Origin: Hyposmocoma kahamanoa
Lineage: Eukaryota; Arthropoda; Insecta; Lepidoptera; Cosmopterigidae
Length of the DNA: 64,000 nt
Direction: 5' to 3'
NCBI RefSeq assembly: GCF_003589595.1
Contig: NW_020654051.1
Coordinates: 10,186,316-10,250,315 of the forward strand
A program made the position numbers and the translations under genes. Below are positions 43,509-55,690 of this stretch, one piece after another. Every line of letters begins with the position of its first letter. The first letter of the stretch is position 1. Below the pieces are notes generated by a model. It was given only the letters and a program-made list of their open reading frames with translations, did not search any database and was not told the DNA's origin.

Positions 43509-44610
43509 GGTTTGGTGAAAAGCATTCAGTTGTTCGGGAGTGAAGTTGACCGAATGAGCTCCTTTGATTCTGGGGCCTTCTAATAACACATTCAGCGGTG
43601 CCTGGGTCTTTGCTGCCTTTGGTATGAAACTCCTGTAAAAATTTAATATTCCCAGAAATCTTCTTAGCTCTTTTATCGTTTTCGGTACTGGAAACTCCTG
43701 AATCGCCTGCACTTTTACATCAAACGGTTGTGTTCCTGAGGCGGATACATTATAGCCCTGAAAGGATACTTCAGATTGGCCCCAGGCATATTTGGCAGGG
43801 TTAATCAAAACGCCGTACTCACTCAGTCGTTTAAACAGCTGATGTAAGTGATTTTTATGGAGGCTCACGGATGGAGAAAACACCAGTATATCATCCAGAT
43901 ACCCGAAACAAAATTCATCAAAGCCGGTGAGTACTTCATCAATAAAACTTTGAAAGGTTTGAGCCGCGTTGCGAAGTCCGAATGTCATGTAAGGGAATTC
44001 AAAGAGCCCGAATGGTGTAGTTATGGCGGTTTTTGGTATGTCGGCTGGATTTACAGGTATCTGTTTGTATGCTTTGACCAAATCTATTTTGGAAAATATA
44101 GAGCATCCAGAAAGATGTTGTGCAAAGTCCTGAATATACCGTATAGGGTATCGGTCTGGAATAGTGCGTGCGTTAAGTGCTCGATAATCCCCACAAGGTC
44201 TCCATCCATCGTCCTTTTTTTGACTAGGTGTAAGGCAGAAGACCAAGGACTTTGTGATCGTCTAGCTGTACCACTTTTCGTCATATCTTCAAATTCCTTT
44301 TTAGCGGCTCTCAGTCGATCCACATCCAATCAGCGAGGCCGGCAACAGACAGGAGGGCCTGATGAGGTTTTTAAAAAATGCATCGTATTATGTTTGGGCT
44401 TTACCAAGGTACCTGCCGGGCGTGTGACCTCTGGAAACTGTCGTAGTAAGTCACAAAACTCGCTGTCACCGGAAACCGTCTTTATTGAAGCGATGCTCTC
44501 CGGGACTTTCTGACGAGGTGCTGGTACGGAGAGTGAAGTTAATCCATCGATAAGGCTCTGATGTCTGCAATCTAGAAGCAAATTATAATAGCTTAGAAAA
44601 TCCACGCCTA
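43509..44610 (-). pseudogene. Gypsy reverse transcriptase
   Basis: The RT domain shows [63 protein letters not shown] (active site) and [15 protein letters not shown]. An N-terminal linker (44330-44610) includes QFPEVTRP. Frame changes occur near 44246 and 44330. The final open frame runs past the domain into LINE ORF1 without a stop. Confidence 0.88.
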
Positions 44611-44676
44611 TAATTGGTTTAGATATATCCGCAATGCTAAACTTCCAAGGAAAGTACGCCTGAGTCCTAAGTTAAG

Positions 44677-44931
44677 TTACAGTTGTATGGGACCATACGT
44701 GTTGATCACTGTTCCATTTGCAGCTACAAGGTCATACTTTGTAGGTATGCAACGCTTCTTGACGGCAGACCGCGGAAAAATGCACAAGTCGGAGACAGTG
44801 TCTAGGAAAAATACCATTTTTGTTGTTTGGTCAGTGATAAACAGTCGGCCTGTTTGAGTTGAGCAGTCGTTGGCCGCTACTTTCGGCTGCTCCTGGTGTT
44901 TTTCGACTCCCAATTGCAGGGTGACTGGCAT
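44677..44931 (-). pseudogene. Gypsy protease region
   Basis: The retropepsin-like stretch is RLFITDQTTKMVFFLDTVSD. The active-site triplet expected as DTG/DSG reads DTV here, so the protease is probably dead. Upstream is a decayed Gag end with no clear zinc knuckle. Confidence 0.7.
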
Positions 44932-45284
44932 CTGTTTGCTCGAGCCTGCGAGAATGTAAAATGATACCAGGAGTGAGGGTGATCAGGCGGAGGTTGTGGA
45001 GTTCTTGACCTTGACTGGCTACGTCCGCGCTTGCTTCTGGAAAAGGATCGTGATCGAGGTAATTGTTGTGCAGGTACCCAGATCATGCCTACTTGTGAGG
45101 TTAGCTACTTGCATTGAAAGTTTACTTATCTGTCTAGCCATCTCGTTGAACTACGCACTTGTCACATATGGCGAATGTATAACCGCTGATGTACTAGCTA
45201 TCTGTGGTGGGCCCATAGGAGCGATCTCGTGCACTTTGTCATCTATATTTGCTAAACTTTCTAATTTTAACTCGGATTGAGAAG

Positions 45285-45434
45285 CTACGACGGTTTGAAC
45301 AAGATAAACTGACCTTTTATCTGTGCGAACCATAACGCAGGCTCCTCCGGCCAAAATGGAGGTGGACGTACTCCCATTCGACATATTTCTCCGTGGGCCG
45401 TTTCTGGTTTCTCCTGGTCTTCTGGCGGTGCCAT
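45285..45434 (-). pseudogene. Gypsy gag, N-terminal part
   Basis: ATG at 45432-45434 opens a 49-codon frame containing PPPFWPEEPALWFAQIKGQF, the typical start of a Ty3/Gypsy Gag. It stops early, and the remaining Gag sequence continues in other frames. It lies about 75 bp inside the 5' LTR, as expected. Confidence 0.75.
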
Positions 45435-45507
45435 TTTTAAATAATTAAAAACTAATTATAATAACTAAGTAACTCGTATTATTGTCCAATGTCGTAGGTC
45501 ACCAATT

Positions 45508-45951
45508 TGTGGCACTATGCGAATCACGGCAATTTACAGTTTATAGTCCGGAACACAAAGAAAACACTCAAGTTCGATTTACGCTGTTTAATTACAATAA
45601 GACACTTTACACTTACAGCACGAAAGGCACAGAAGATACAGTTCAGTATGGAATGCTAGTCATGGAACTGAAGGCAGTAAACGCAAGCTATGTGCAAAAT
45701 ACTAAACACAATTTATTCACGTAATGGCGGGCGATAACGGTAAATTTTAAAGGCAAAGCGAGCGTGCGTCTAGCGTCAGAGCGCAGCAAACAATGGCCAG
45801 CGGCGGAGTTCACGACGGCGGCCGAAGTCTCAACGTCGGCGTATCTCACTAACGTTCCCGACAAGCGGCGGAAACCGCGTTATTAAGCGTTCGCCCAAAA
45901 CCAGTGCGATCTTCGTTCGCTCTAATAGTGTGCGATCTTTTAGTCGCCACA
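45508..45951 (-). repeat. Gypsy 5' LTR, 444 bp
   Basis: The ends TGTGGC / GCCACA are inverted. The part 45809-45951 is repeated at 37662-37804. Confidence 0.85.
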
Positions 45952-45992
45952 AAGTATTTAGACGCATAGAATTTGCCAGTACCGGTTTTGTG

Positions 45993-46274
45993 TTTTTTTT
46001 TATGACACCAAGTGACAGGACAGACAAGTCTTGTACCTGTGCCTATCCATGACAGTTGCAGTGCTACTCAGAGCTTTAAAGATCTGAGGGGCATTGCCAC
46101 TGCGCCCGTTACCTTGAGACGTAAGTTGACAAGTCCCATGTGCTCGTAATTTCACCAGCACCCTTACCCTTTAAAAGTGGAATGCAGTAATGCTCAAATT
46201 ACTGCTTGGCGGCAGAAATAGGTAAGGTGGCAGTACTTCCCTGAGCGAACCCTTTCACAAGGAGCTCTACTGCT
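45993..46274 (+). repeat. Interspersed repeat family 'acgaacaagtcgtgc', full-looking copy
   Basis: Oligo-T, 'accaagtgacaggacagacaagtcttgtacc', 'actgcgcccgttaccttgagacgtaag', 'agtcccatgtgctcg', 'agtaatgctcaaattactgcttgg' and 'cacaaggagctctactgct' in order. It aligns with 12148-12384 and 55174-55360. Confidence 0.65.
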
Positions 46275-47492
46275 AGTAATATTTAGTTAATATTATAGAG
46301 GAAATTGGATTTGCACATGTCTTCTGTACACAATAATAACTATACGATTTAATTGTTACGTAATATCGTCAAAAATTTTGATTCTCAATTTAAATTTATT
46401 TATTTTACTCAAATTGTTACCATCTGTGACGAACGTGCCCTTTAACTTGTTTTTATACAAAAATCTCAAGCCCCTATAAAATAAATCTTTATTATTACGA
46501 GTATTTCAAATGCCTAAACTACGAGTCTGTCTTGACGTAGAAACGGGCGATAATGGGTCGATCCTCGTAAGTAAAGTGATGAAGTGCCTGTCAGTTTCTT
46601 GTCTGTTCCTTTTACGGGTTCTTTTAGATATGCAATGAAAAAGTTCGTGTGTAGATTTTTGTGTTCGTGCGTTCCTTTGTCTGTAAAATTAATGTGCTTC
46701 TTACGACTATTCTACAAATATAAGGGCAAAGAGCGAAATTTCCGTATTCTATGATCATAAAGATTTATAATAAAATATCCAACAAGTTAAAAACATAATT
46801 ATAGTTATGATATGCAATAAACAACTTTTGAAGCTTGTAATACAAAAACGCTACTGCAGTCTGAGCGAATTTCCAATGACAAAAATTAAATCGTACCTAT
46901 CTATACAATAATGAATTATAAAATTTATACAGTCCTTCTTTGCAGTGACAATTACAGGGTATCTATCATACACGCGCACAAGCTGACCCTGTAATTTTAA
47001 TTAAAATTGGTAAATCAATTTAAATTTTTACCAAACTTTTTTCTTGAAAAACATGTTAAATAAACTTTGCGCCATGCCAGTCTTAAAACTACAATGAAAA
47101 ACGTACAGAAAATTATTACAACTCTCAAAAACAAAACGGAAAAACCACAGTCAAAAAATAACTCTACTGTAGTAACAGATTATTGTTTTTCTTACACTGA
47201 AGTCCATTTTTAGTAAACGCGACAATGTAAATAAACCTATTTCTTTACTATACTATATAAAATATAGCTTGATACCTGTGACGTTTGTCAGAATGACAGT
47301 TACTAGAGATGAGACGTCCATTATATTTTATCGATATTTATAAAGAAATGAGTTTTTTTTAATGTCATTTTTTAGAGATTGAAAGAAAAAGAAAGAAAGA
47401 AAAATAAAAGTGTACTCATAGGAAAATTATCATTAACGATGGATATAAATGTAATTTTTTTAGATAACTCCTCAATACTGATTTATTTTGTT
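46275..47492. other. Unassigned AT-rich DNA
   Basis: About 1.2 kb without a supportable gene or named repeat. Confidence 0.4.
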
Positions 47493-47762
47493 ACTAGTTT
47501 TTGCCCGCGACTTCGTCCGCGTGGAAAAGTTACTTTGGGCAGCATTTTAATTTAAAGGATACTACATTTTATGCAAAGTTTCAAGCTATAAACATCGAAA
47601 ACCACATTTCCCATACAAACTTCAACCTCCATTTCCACCCCTTTTGTGGTTGATCTTCAAAATAAGCGAGGACTTATATCCATACAACAAAAAAAGATTC
47701 ATCAAAATCCGTCGCGTAGTTTTTGCGTGATGCGTGCACAAACATACAGACAGACAGACAAA
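47493..47762 (+). repeat. RTE-type retroelement tail ('gcccgcgacttcgtccgcgtgg')
   Basis: The opening 'actagtttttgcccgcgacttcgtccgcgtgg', middle 'gaggacttatatccatacaac' and end 'tcatcaaaatccgtcgcgtagtttttgcgtgat' with an 'cagacagacagac' tail match a repeat very common in insect genomes. It is non-coding. Confidence 0.7.
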
Positions 47763-47979
47763 ATGTTCAAAAATTGGTGATTTAGTATCTATATCGATTA
47801 GGTATTACAACCCCATTAAAATTTAAAAAAAAATTCAATGTACAGACACAGGTCATTTACAGTTTTATTATCTGTATGATTCATTATTGTTTCAAAAAAA
47901 GAGCAAAGTATACCTCAATATTATTTAATAGTTTATTCAGATGAAATGAAACAAGAGAAATGAACAGGTATTTAAAATT

Positions 47980-49475
47980 TTAATTGTTGAAAGGTGTACA
48001 GCCGAGATCAACGTCAAAGTCAAAGTCAGATTCATCGCTGGAGCAGTCCTGTAGATTAATAATCAATTCTTGATCACATATGTTGTCAAATTGAAGATCG
48101 CGCTCCCAATCTTTTTTAATAACATTTTTGGTCTTCTCAACTACCTTTTTCCAATCATCGGCCTTTACATGTACACAAGCTTCATGTAGTAATGTCAACA
48201 TTTTATTTGCTGTGAAAGGCGGTGCTACATTATGTCTGGCAGCGTAACCTAGAAAAAAAGTTATTGGATGAAGCAAAAAACCTACAAGAAAAGTATAATA
48301 TAGTAACCCATAGTAGTATATATACTATATAGACCCTTGTAACCTTAATATATTTTTTTAAGATAATACGAACCTTTGACTTGAGCCCAGATTAGTTCAA
48401 TTGCATTGTAATGACAATGGTATGGTGGTAAACGGATGACAGTGTGGCCCATTTCCTTTGCAATTTCACCTAATATATATTTTGGAGTTCTAGGCTTATG
48501 AATGCTTACTAATCTTAGCAATTCTTTTTTGAGCATGCTGTTGTTTGCTTCTACTCCTTTGTTTTGGAGCCAAGTTATAATTTCATTTTTCCGATTGCTC
48601 GTCGTAGGCGCCTTATCTTTTTGTACCGAATGGTACGGAGCGTTGTCCATAACAATAAAATGTGGTTCACTCAAATTATTTAAAAGAGTTAGAAACCACT
48701 CCTTAAATTTGTTAAAATCCATTTCCTCGTGGTACTCTGTTGTTTTGACAGACTTAAACGCCAGCAAACAATTGGGCACAAAACCTGACGATGTTCCCGC
48801 ATGAGAAATTATTAATCTTTGCCCTTTACCTTCGGGCACCTTGGTAGTAGACTCTGCTTTATCGTCTGTCCACGATCTTGAAACAGTGTGATTTGCGTTG
48901 AGCCATGTTTCGTCTAGAAAAACCACTTTATCCCAGTCTGTAATGTCTTTGACTTTACGCAAAAAGTCAATTCGGGCCAAAGCAATGTCTGTTCGCTCCA
49001 TTATAATCTTTCTTTTATAGTTTTTTTTATACGCAAACCCGATTTCTTTCAAAATCTTGGATAGTGATGGTGGACTTCCTTCAAATAAACCCGAGTCTTT
49101 AAGCGATATGGCTAATTTTTTTAACGTGGGATATTCACCATGTGCGTAATACGCATAAATATGGTTGCGAATTGCAGCGGCATCAAAGTCGTCAATTTCG
49201 GTGACTGGAGAGACTCTCTTTCTTTTTTTATTCGGAGTCGATAATAATATATCTTCAGCCTCCATCTCCGTTGATGATTCTCCATACTTTTTTTTGGTAA
49301 TTCGAGCCACTGTAGCTCGTCCGATACCAAGAGCGTCAGCTACTCTATTGCAAACTTGCTCCAATGGCAGTAGCGGTCCGCCATTTTGATTCTCGCGCTC
49401 AAAATACTCGCGCAAACGGATAACAAACTCGCGACTTTCACTCTTTAAAACAGTTTTTTTTGTTCTTTTCGGCAT
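47980..49475 (-). CDS. DD82E (Sailor-type) Tc1/mariner-superfamily transposase, two exons
   Basis: Exon 1 (49475-48374) and exon 2 (48248-47980) join across a 125-bp GT-AG intron (AAAG|GTTCGT ... TTCTAG|GTTACG) to 456 codons plus stop without an internal stop. Residues 1-65 hold a helix-turn-helix (LPLEQVCNRVADALGIG), followed by a basic PNKKRKR stretch and a second DNA-binding region (PTLKKLAISLKDSG). The DDE core shows FLDETW (Asp188), VMDNAPYH (Asp277), and PYHCHYNAIELIW (Glu360). Eighty-two residues lie between Asp277 and Glu360, the spacing that names the DD82E/Sailor family. The C-terminus is acidic (DCSSDESDFDFDVD). MPKRTKK is chosen as start; an in-frame ATG 42 nt upstream is less likely. 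I found no inverted repeats by eye, so an active transposon or a domesticated gene are both possible. Confidence 0.85.
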
Positions 49476-50717
49476 TGTGGCGCAAAGAAAACAACAAACA
49501 AGAAAATATAGCAACAAAACTTAACAAAGTAACAGCAACAACGATTAAACAATAATAATCACGTAGAGGTAGCGTTAGCGTATACAAGGCGTGGCGTCGG
49601 CACTCGTACTGACTCAAAAAAGATGGCGTCGGCTTGTTCGCCGCATGCGGAAGCAGTGTTGCCAGACTAAAAAAATACGAATCTGTTGTGAACACATTAT
49701 TTTATTTAATTATTTTATACGATTTAAGTTAATGAAATTTTCATAAATATATTGTATCGACATTCGTCAGTCAGTCGATTACACATCTCTACCAGTCTTC
49801 AGAAAACGTTTATAAAGTAAGCTAAGAACCAAAAAACAAAAAAAAAGATAAATATGAGTTCATTTAGATTACCTTTGTTTTTACAAGTATCTCTATGATA
49901 ACATGTTTTTTTTTTAAATAAAGGATTCTTTTTTTATATACAAACGATTTAATAATATTTAAAAACTATAACTTTTTCAACCAGATATTTATTGTGGCTG
50001 TCTTTAAAACGAAGTCGCTAATGTCGCAGGTATCAAGCTGTATTTTACGTACTTTAGTATGTGATCACTGGAATTTGAAGATGAACCAGTGTGTTCTTCA
50101 AATTGTATTCTCTTTATCATGGACCAATAACTCGGGAGGCTGCTAATCTTCCTACTACAGATCGTAGTTTTGAAAAAGATCAAAATTCCGTATTATATCT
50201 GATGGGGTTGATCAATAGCTTGGAAGTAGTTTGTATTACGCAAATGGCCATCAGTGGTGAAGCCTGAAAATTGCCTTTAGTAGTGCCGGAGCAAAACAAA
50301 AACCACGTGCCTTAATAAGTGGCGCCTTGGCAACAATTAAGCACAACACTTATTAGCAAACAAGATACTTGTACACTTGATTTCACTGGTTAATTATTCT
50401 ATAATTAAAATTGAAAAGTATAGTAAATTGCTTCATAATTTTGATAATATGTGGAAAATTTTAGGCAAGCCGGTGGGAATCGAGTTACATGGACGCCTCG
50501 CCACTGATAGCTATGGATATCAATAATTCCTCTTTAATATGAAAAGGAAGACGTTTTTTTTCTTGTAATATTATTCAAATATTGATAATGAGCTAAAATT
50601 ATTTTCTGATCTGTGACAAATATGCGTGTCAATAGATGGTATTGTGTTACGAACGAGTTTACACATGAACGCTCCCTAATATGGTTAGATGGCGCTAATC
50701 CTAAACAAAATAAAAGA
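49476..50717. other. Region 5' of the DD82E transposase; otherwise unassigned
   Basis: The 200 bp next to the start codon are locally GC-richer (49560-49665), as expected for a leader or promoter. The rest holds no gene that I can support. Confidence 0.4.
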
Positions 50718-50900
50718 TAGCCTGCCTCTGTGGCCGAACGGTTGCCATGCCATATTGCCATTTGTATGGCCTACATTTATTTCTCCGTGAGTTTAGGTGT
50801 AATTTTGCAGTTGTCTATGTGTGTGTCCATGGCATCCGCGACTCAGGGTTTCCTTAGTTCGGGGCTATGTTGAGTGTGTGTGTTATTATTATTATAGCCG
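50718..50900 (+). repeat. tRNA-derived SINE, head deleted internally, (TTA)n tail
   Basis: 'gcctctgtggccgaacggttgccatgcc' is followed directly by the body ('atttgtatggcctacatttatttctccgtgagttta', 'tccatggcatccgcgactcagggtttcctta', 'ggggctatgttgagtgt') and (TTA)n. The B box is missing, unlike the copies at 22314 and 28850. Confidence 0.75.
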
Positions 50901-52237
50901 GCATTACCCATAAAAATCTGTGCAATAAGCGCCATAGTTGATTTGATTGTTACCATTAGAAATTAGCCTTGATAAATTCCAGCTTGTCAATGTAAAACAA
51001 ATTAGTTGCAAAAATAGCTATTGGCGACGTCTGGTGTACCAATAAATAAAAATTTTTAGATGCACGTTATACATTACGTTGTTTGTAATAATTTTCTGTG
51101 GTGAAAGTTACTCAAAACGCAATTAGTAAAGCTTATAGCTGTATCATTACTCATTCAACTGTCTCGTAAAACTATTTCGCTAAAAGTTTCCTTTTAGGGC
51201 GAGAAACTGAATTTGGGGGTTGCAACATCACAGGCCTCAGTTATTTTGTGTATTTCGTAGATACATCTCTTATTTCCTTGAAACTGGAAGTAGTAAACAA
51301 ATTTCATAACTAACATTGTACGTAGGCCATACTTACCCCGAACCCACTCCAACCCACTAATTCCTTCTCAACCAGCTACTAAATGGCACTATAGTAGGGA
51401 AATATTCTAACTGGAATCCATACATAGTATATATACACTGTAAAAGAATTTTCTGCTGGTACTCCAACTGAACTGCATCATTCAGTTTGGGATTCTTTAA
51501 AAACGACATTACTTTACAAATATACTCGTTGGCAGATTGAAACGCAGTGGCAGATACAGATTTTCTTACAAACAAGTTTATCGAAACCACAGTGCTTGAA
51601 ACCCGAAAACCTATAGTTTTTGCTCCTAGTTACAATAACACAAAGATGAGAATTGTGCGAGTTTTGCTTGCAGATTGGTCAGAGGGGTAACATTTTCTTA
51701 ACGTACTTATCTGTACCTAAGATCTGCGGCAAAATCATGAACGTCAAGCGGAATATAGACAACAATTTTAATGACCGTAATTACATAATAATGTTGTGAT
51801 AGTTGTTCTTACATTTGATAGCCATGAATATCTCTAAACGTTTATAATGTGCTTCACCTCACTTTTTATTGATTCGACTAAAAACACAGCATTTATGCTG
51901 TCGGTGTGGACGTATTCAGTAATGCCTCATGTTATTTATAATTCACGTATAATTTTGCTGCGAGTAATGCATGCTTTGAATTTATTAGATAAAAGAATCT
52001 TGTGCATCGAAACATAATAAAATATCATGTTTTGACTACCTAAATGCCCATAAATAAGGCAACTTACTTTGGAAATCGTCTGGAAAGTCCCGTTTTTCCC
52101 GGAATTTTCGACACCTCATCGAGTCTCGACTTTTTATCCTGAGACGCGGAAATGCAGCGACATTGAAATTCCTGTCTAAAACGACCTCAATATAAGCGCA
52201 AATAATGAGATACTGTAGTATTTATTATAAAAAATAA
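50901..52237. other. Unassigned DNA
   Basis: No gene, RNA or named repeat could be supported in this 1.3 kb. Confidence 0.4.
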
Positions 52238-52345
52238 GTGCGCACTTGACCTCCATCTCACCTGATGGTAAGTGATGATGTGGTCGACGATGGAGCACAC
52301 CCAAATAGTACCTATTCACTCTCGCCTTGAAAAGGTTCAAGTCAT
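52238..52345 (-). repeat. Jockey 3' tail, antisense fragment
   Basis: 'cctccatctcacctgatggtaagtgatgatg' and 'cctattcactctcgccttgaaaagg' match the reverse complement of the Jockey tails at 5500-5590 and 27000-27080. Confidence 0.75.
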
Positions 52346-54057
52346 ATCTAAATAAGAAATCTGAAATTTCTTATTTAATAAGTAAATAAAACTATCAAGC
52401 CATAGTCTTTTTAAGATATAATTGAAACCGGACGTCTATTTCGGAGATGGAGAAAGAAACATTTCATTACAGAATCTACAGTGTCTGCTGTCACGTTTGA
52501 GATTGGACATTGTGTTTATTCAGCATTTCGAGGTTATTCCTGCCCAACGCGTTTGTGTGAGCGTAAGCGTTAATCATTCGGTTTTCGAAGGTTCGACAAC
52601 ATTGGATCGTAGCCATGTCTTGGGAATCTTGTACTAGTACGTATTGCTCTCGGGGGACGAGCTTAGCTAAGTAGTGCTGAACCCTATTGAAGGATTTGGG
52701 GCCGATGAAAATTTCTTGGCTCCAGTTTTCGCAACCTCATCTATGACATTGGAGTGGCCTTGTAACCTGCGCAATATAACTTTGTTCCTTTCCACAAGAG
52801 AATTTGAGGTAATCACACAATTCTCTATAATCCTTGTTGTTTGGGAAACTAAGATCAATACGGGAAAGGCCGCTTGATTGTCTGAGTTTATATAAATGTA
52901 TTTCATATAGTCTGTCATTGGGTTTAGGTTCGCATAGGCAAATATGACGTATTTCTCAGCCTGAAAGATGGACATGTGCATCCATGTTCAGAAAGTTTTT
53001 TCTTCCTACACTCTAGATTCTATTTAAAAAGCTTTAATTTACCGCATTTCTTTCAGTCTCATCTAACACTGTATATTAAAAAATTGTACAAAGGACTCAT
53101 GCATGACTACCAGTTGTCTCGCATTTTTTTGATGCATAACTTCACGTTACAGCAAAAAACACTGCATCAAATATAAATCTGAAATTCTTCAAATCCAAAC
53201 ATGCACAACACTAGCAACGGATCAATAGCATTTTTGGTGCCAAACCATGTCAATAACATTTTATGAAGGGGTACCAGGATAGTATTTTCCAAGTTTTTAT
53301 GTGTGCATACACTGTGCGGCATCATAGCTCATTTGAAAAGGCTATATTCCGAGTTATTATATAGCAACGGTGGTAAAACAATTGTAAAACGTATAATGTA
53401 CTTCAATGGCTAACTAGGAGCAGTTTTCACAAGGAGTTCTACTGTTACTATGACTTCCCAACAAGCAGCGCTCATAGAATTATCGTACGAGCCTTCACCA
53501 GCGCTAAGATACCGGTTCTCAAGTGTACTGGCATCTGTAGCAGTGACGGTAAGAGGCCTGATGGTACGATTGTCGATCCATGGATGCTAGGTAGACAGCT
53601 AGTGTGGGACGCAACGGACAGATTTTATTTTCCGTAGAATAAACACTGAAGTATCGAATAATTATACAATCAATTGGAAAATGCATCTGAAAAAAATGAT
53701 GATGTGTATTTAGAGTGCGAAATTCCAAAAATGCAAAAAAAATACGGTAAAAGCTTTTACAAGTTTTATATAAAGTAATGCAAACGTAAATAATGTAATG
53801 GCTCTTGACATTAGAGAATAGAGCTTTCAATGTTTGATTTTGCTATAGGTATTTGTTTGACCTTCGCCACGCACCTTTTGAAACAGTTGCACGGCTCGTG
53901 TAGGCAAAGGTACGGTAGTACCTGCACCCTGCACCAAGGCAAGTGACCTTGGTGTTACGGTATCCCTTAGCAGTTTGCTCGACTGGAGCAGAAGATAAGA
54001 GGTCAATAAATTTGTGGTGCAGGGATATAGGGATTTAATTTGTATCAAATGGTTTTA
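52346..54057. other. Unassigned DNA
   Basis: Several open stretches of 60-100 codons occur on both strands (for example 52667-52981 on -, 53827-54048 on -), but none shows a domain, splice context or codon bias that I can defend. Confidence 0.4.
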
Positions 54058-54372
54058 ATAATTTAACAATTTAACAATTCAACAATTCAACAATTCGACG
54101 ATTTGACGATTTGACGGTTTGACTTGGCGACTTGGCGACTTGGCGATTTGACGGTTTGACTTGGCGACTTGGCGACTTGGCGACTTGGCGGTTTGGCGGT
54201 TTGGCGGTTTGGCGGTTTGGCGGTTTGGCGGTTTGGCGGGTTGACGGGTTGACGGGTTGACGGTTTGACGGTTTGACGGTTTGACGGTTTGACGGTTTGA
54301 CGGNNNNNNNNNNTGACGATTTGACGATTTGACGATTTGACGATTTGACGATTTGACGATGTAACAATTTAA
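54058..54372. repeat. 9-bp minisatellite with a 10-N gap
   Basis: About 34 units of a 9-mer drift through variants: TTTAACAAT, TTCAACAAT, TTTGACGAT, TTGGCGACT, TTGGCGGTT, TTGACGGGT. Variants are clustered in blocks. Ten N lie at 54304-54313, probably because the array length was not resolved. Confidence 0.95.
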
Positions 54373-55173
54373 TAATTTAGCAATAATTTGCTTTCACGAA
54401 TCTTAATTTCTGCTTAGTTCATACGTTGTACGTGAAGTACGAGCATACAATGCTTTTCATTTAAATTGCATTCTAATTCTAGTTTGCATTTCTCGCAACA
54501 TATTCCATTTCTATTCTAAGTGCTTTACATTTGCCATACCAACATGAAAGCTACGTCACGGACTGAATGCCTTCAGAATGTTCAGCCAGAATATGAATTC
54601 TGCATTTGATCGTATTCTGCTGACACTAAGAAAATATACTTTTTTAACTATTACATTTCTGTACTCCAAATTTTGCATTTTCATTGACGAAGAAATGTTA
54701 AAGTAAACAGTAAAAATATTACACAATCCAAAGAGTCGCTTCAAAATATATTTTCACAAAGGCATGTCATCAAAGCTCTTTGAAGTTGCAAATATGAGCC
54801 TAATTATTTCTGATCAGAAAATGGTTAAATATATTTCTAGAAAATGGTCCATAACTTTTTACAGCTACGAACTCCTGCTAAGTGATGTTGAAGGGTGTGT
54901 GATCGAATTTGGTTATTTACCCCAATTTAAGAAATGCTCTGTGGTACATAAATGTGTTATCGTATAGTTGAACGAATACAATTTCAGTACGCAATAGTAG
55001 TATGTACTTATTGTTATGTTGTAGGTGTAATTCCGGCCCCGTCGCGGTTTGACCCAGTTCCGGGCACTTCCTCCACTCTCACTGACTTTCCGGGCATCTG
55101 TTCACGGCGAGACTCTAGCTGTCATAGTACGCTGTGAATACATTAATGTGTGATATTAAATATTTACTAATAT
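54373..55173. other. Unassigned DNA
   Basis: A GC-richer patch at 55022-55140 stands out from the AT-rich surroundings and may be a diverged repeat; I cannot name it. Confidence 0.35.
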
Positions 55174-55360
55174 CTTTTTTTTATGATATTAAGTGAAGGG
55201 ACGAACAAGTCGTGCGCCTGATGGTAAGCGACACGCCTCAACACAACAGTTACAGTACCACTTAGAGCTTTAAATCTCAAAGAACTGAGAGGCCCTGCCA
55301 CTGCGCCCGTCACCCTGATATATAAGATGAAAAGTCCCATGTGCCTGTATTTTTACCTTA
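55174..55360 (+). repeat. Interspersed repeat family 'acgaacaagtcgtgc', partial copy
   Basis: Oligo-T, 'aagtgaagggacgaacaagtcgtgcgcctg', 'agagctttaaat', 'actgcgcccgtcaccctgatatataag', 'agtcccatgtgcc'. The 3' third seen in the 45993 and 12148 copies is absent. Confidence 0.65.
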
Positions 55361-55626
55361 GTAATTATTTCATTCGTCTTGGAGAGTAGGTGTGAAATTT
55401 TAAAAGGTAATTATCGTTTGATCTAGTTCCGGTCTTTGATAGAGCGTATATCTCGTTTCTATAGAAATGTGAATATTTAATTGAGAGACTTCCTTGAATT
55501 TTACGTTTAAAATAATGATGGAACAGCTATTTCGACAGTTGGTACTTAAACAATTAGTAATTCGATAGGTACAGTGATTTTTGTTTTATAATTACGTAAA
55601 TATTGCTCCACTGATTATGTACAGTC

Positions 55627-55690
55627 AAATCATATCAAGCTTGACACTTTGAACTTTGGACTGATCTTATCGTAATCGGCATAAGTATTA
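55627..55690 (+). repeat. Relative of the 29227 fold-back element
   Basis: 'caagcttgacactttgaactttggactgatcttatc' followed by 'cggcataag' aligns with the reverse complement of 29270-29320. Confidence 0.6.

Larger units (their letters stand above)
37662..45951 (-). mobile_element. Ty3/Gypsy LTR retrotransposon, damaged and split by a LINE
   Basis: The 5' LTR (45508-45951) begins TGTGGC and ends GCCACA. The 3' LTR (37662-37804) keeps only its first 143 bp and runs into the simple array. Next to the 5' LTR the - strand reads AATTGGTGACC, a likely primer-binding site (tRNA-Trp type as in Kabuki/CsRn1-like elements, from memory). Gag, protease, RT, RNase H and integrase follow in that order on the - strand. 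No env-like gene is seen. A LINE sits at 39240-43508. Confidence 0.88.

Noticed and set aside
37662..45951. Endogenous errantivirus with env
   Set aside because: No envelope-like open frame exists between integrase and the 3' LTR or anywhere else in the element.
52667..52981. 104-codon open frame on - as a host gene
   Set aside because: No domain, no splice context and low-complexity composition; it is not distinguishable from chance.
54071..54367. 98-codon open frame on - encoding repeated NRQTVKPS-like units
   Set aside because: It is the 9-bp minisatellite, whose period is a multiple of three, so any frame stays open. It also crosses N bases.
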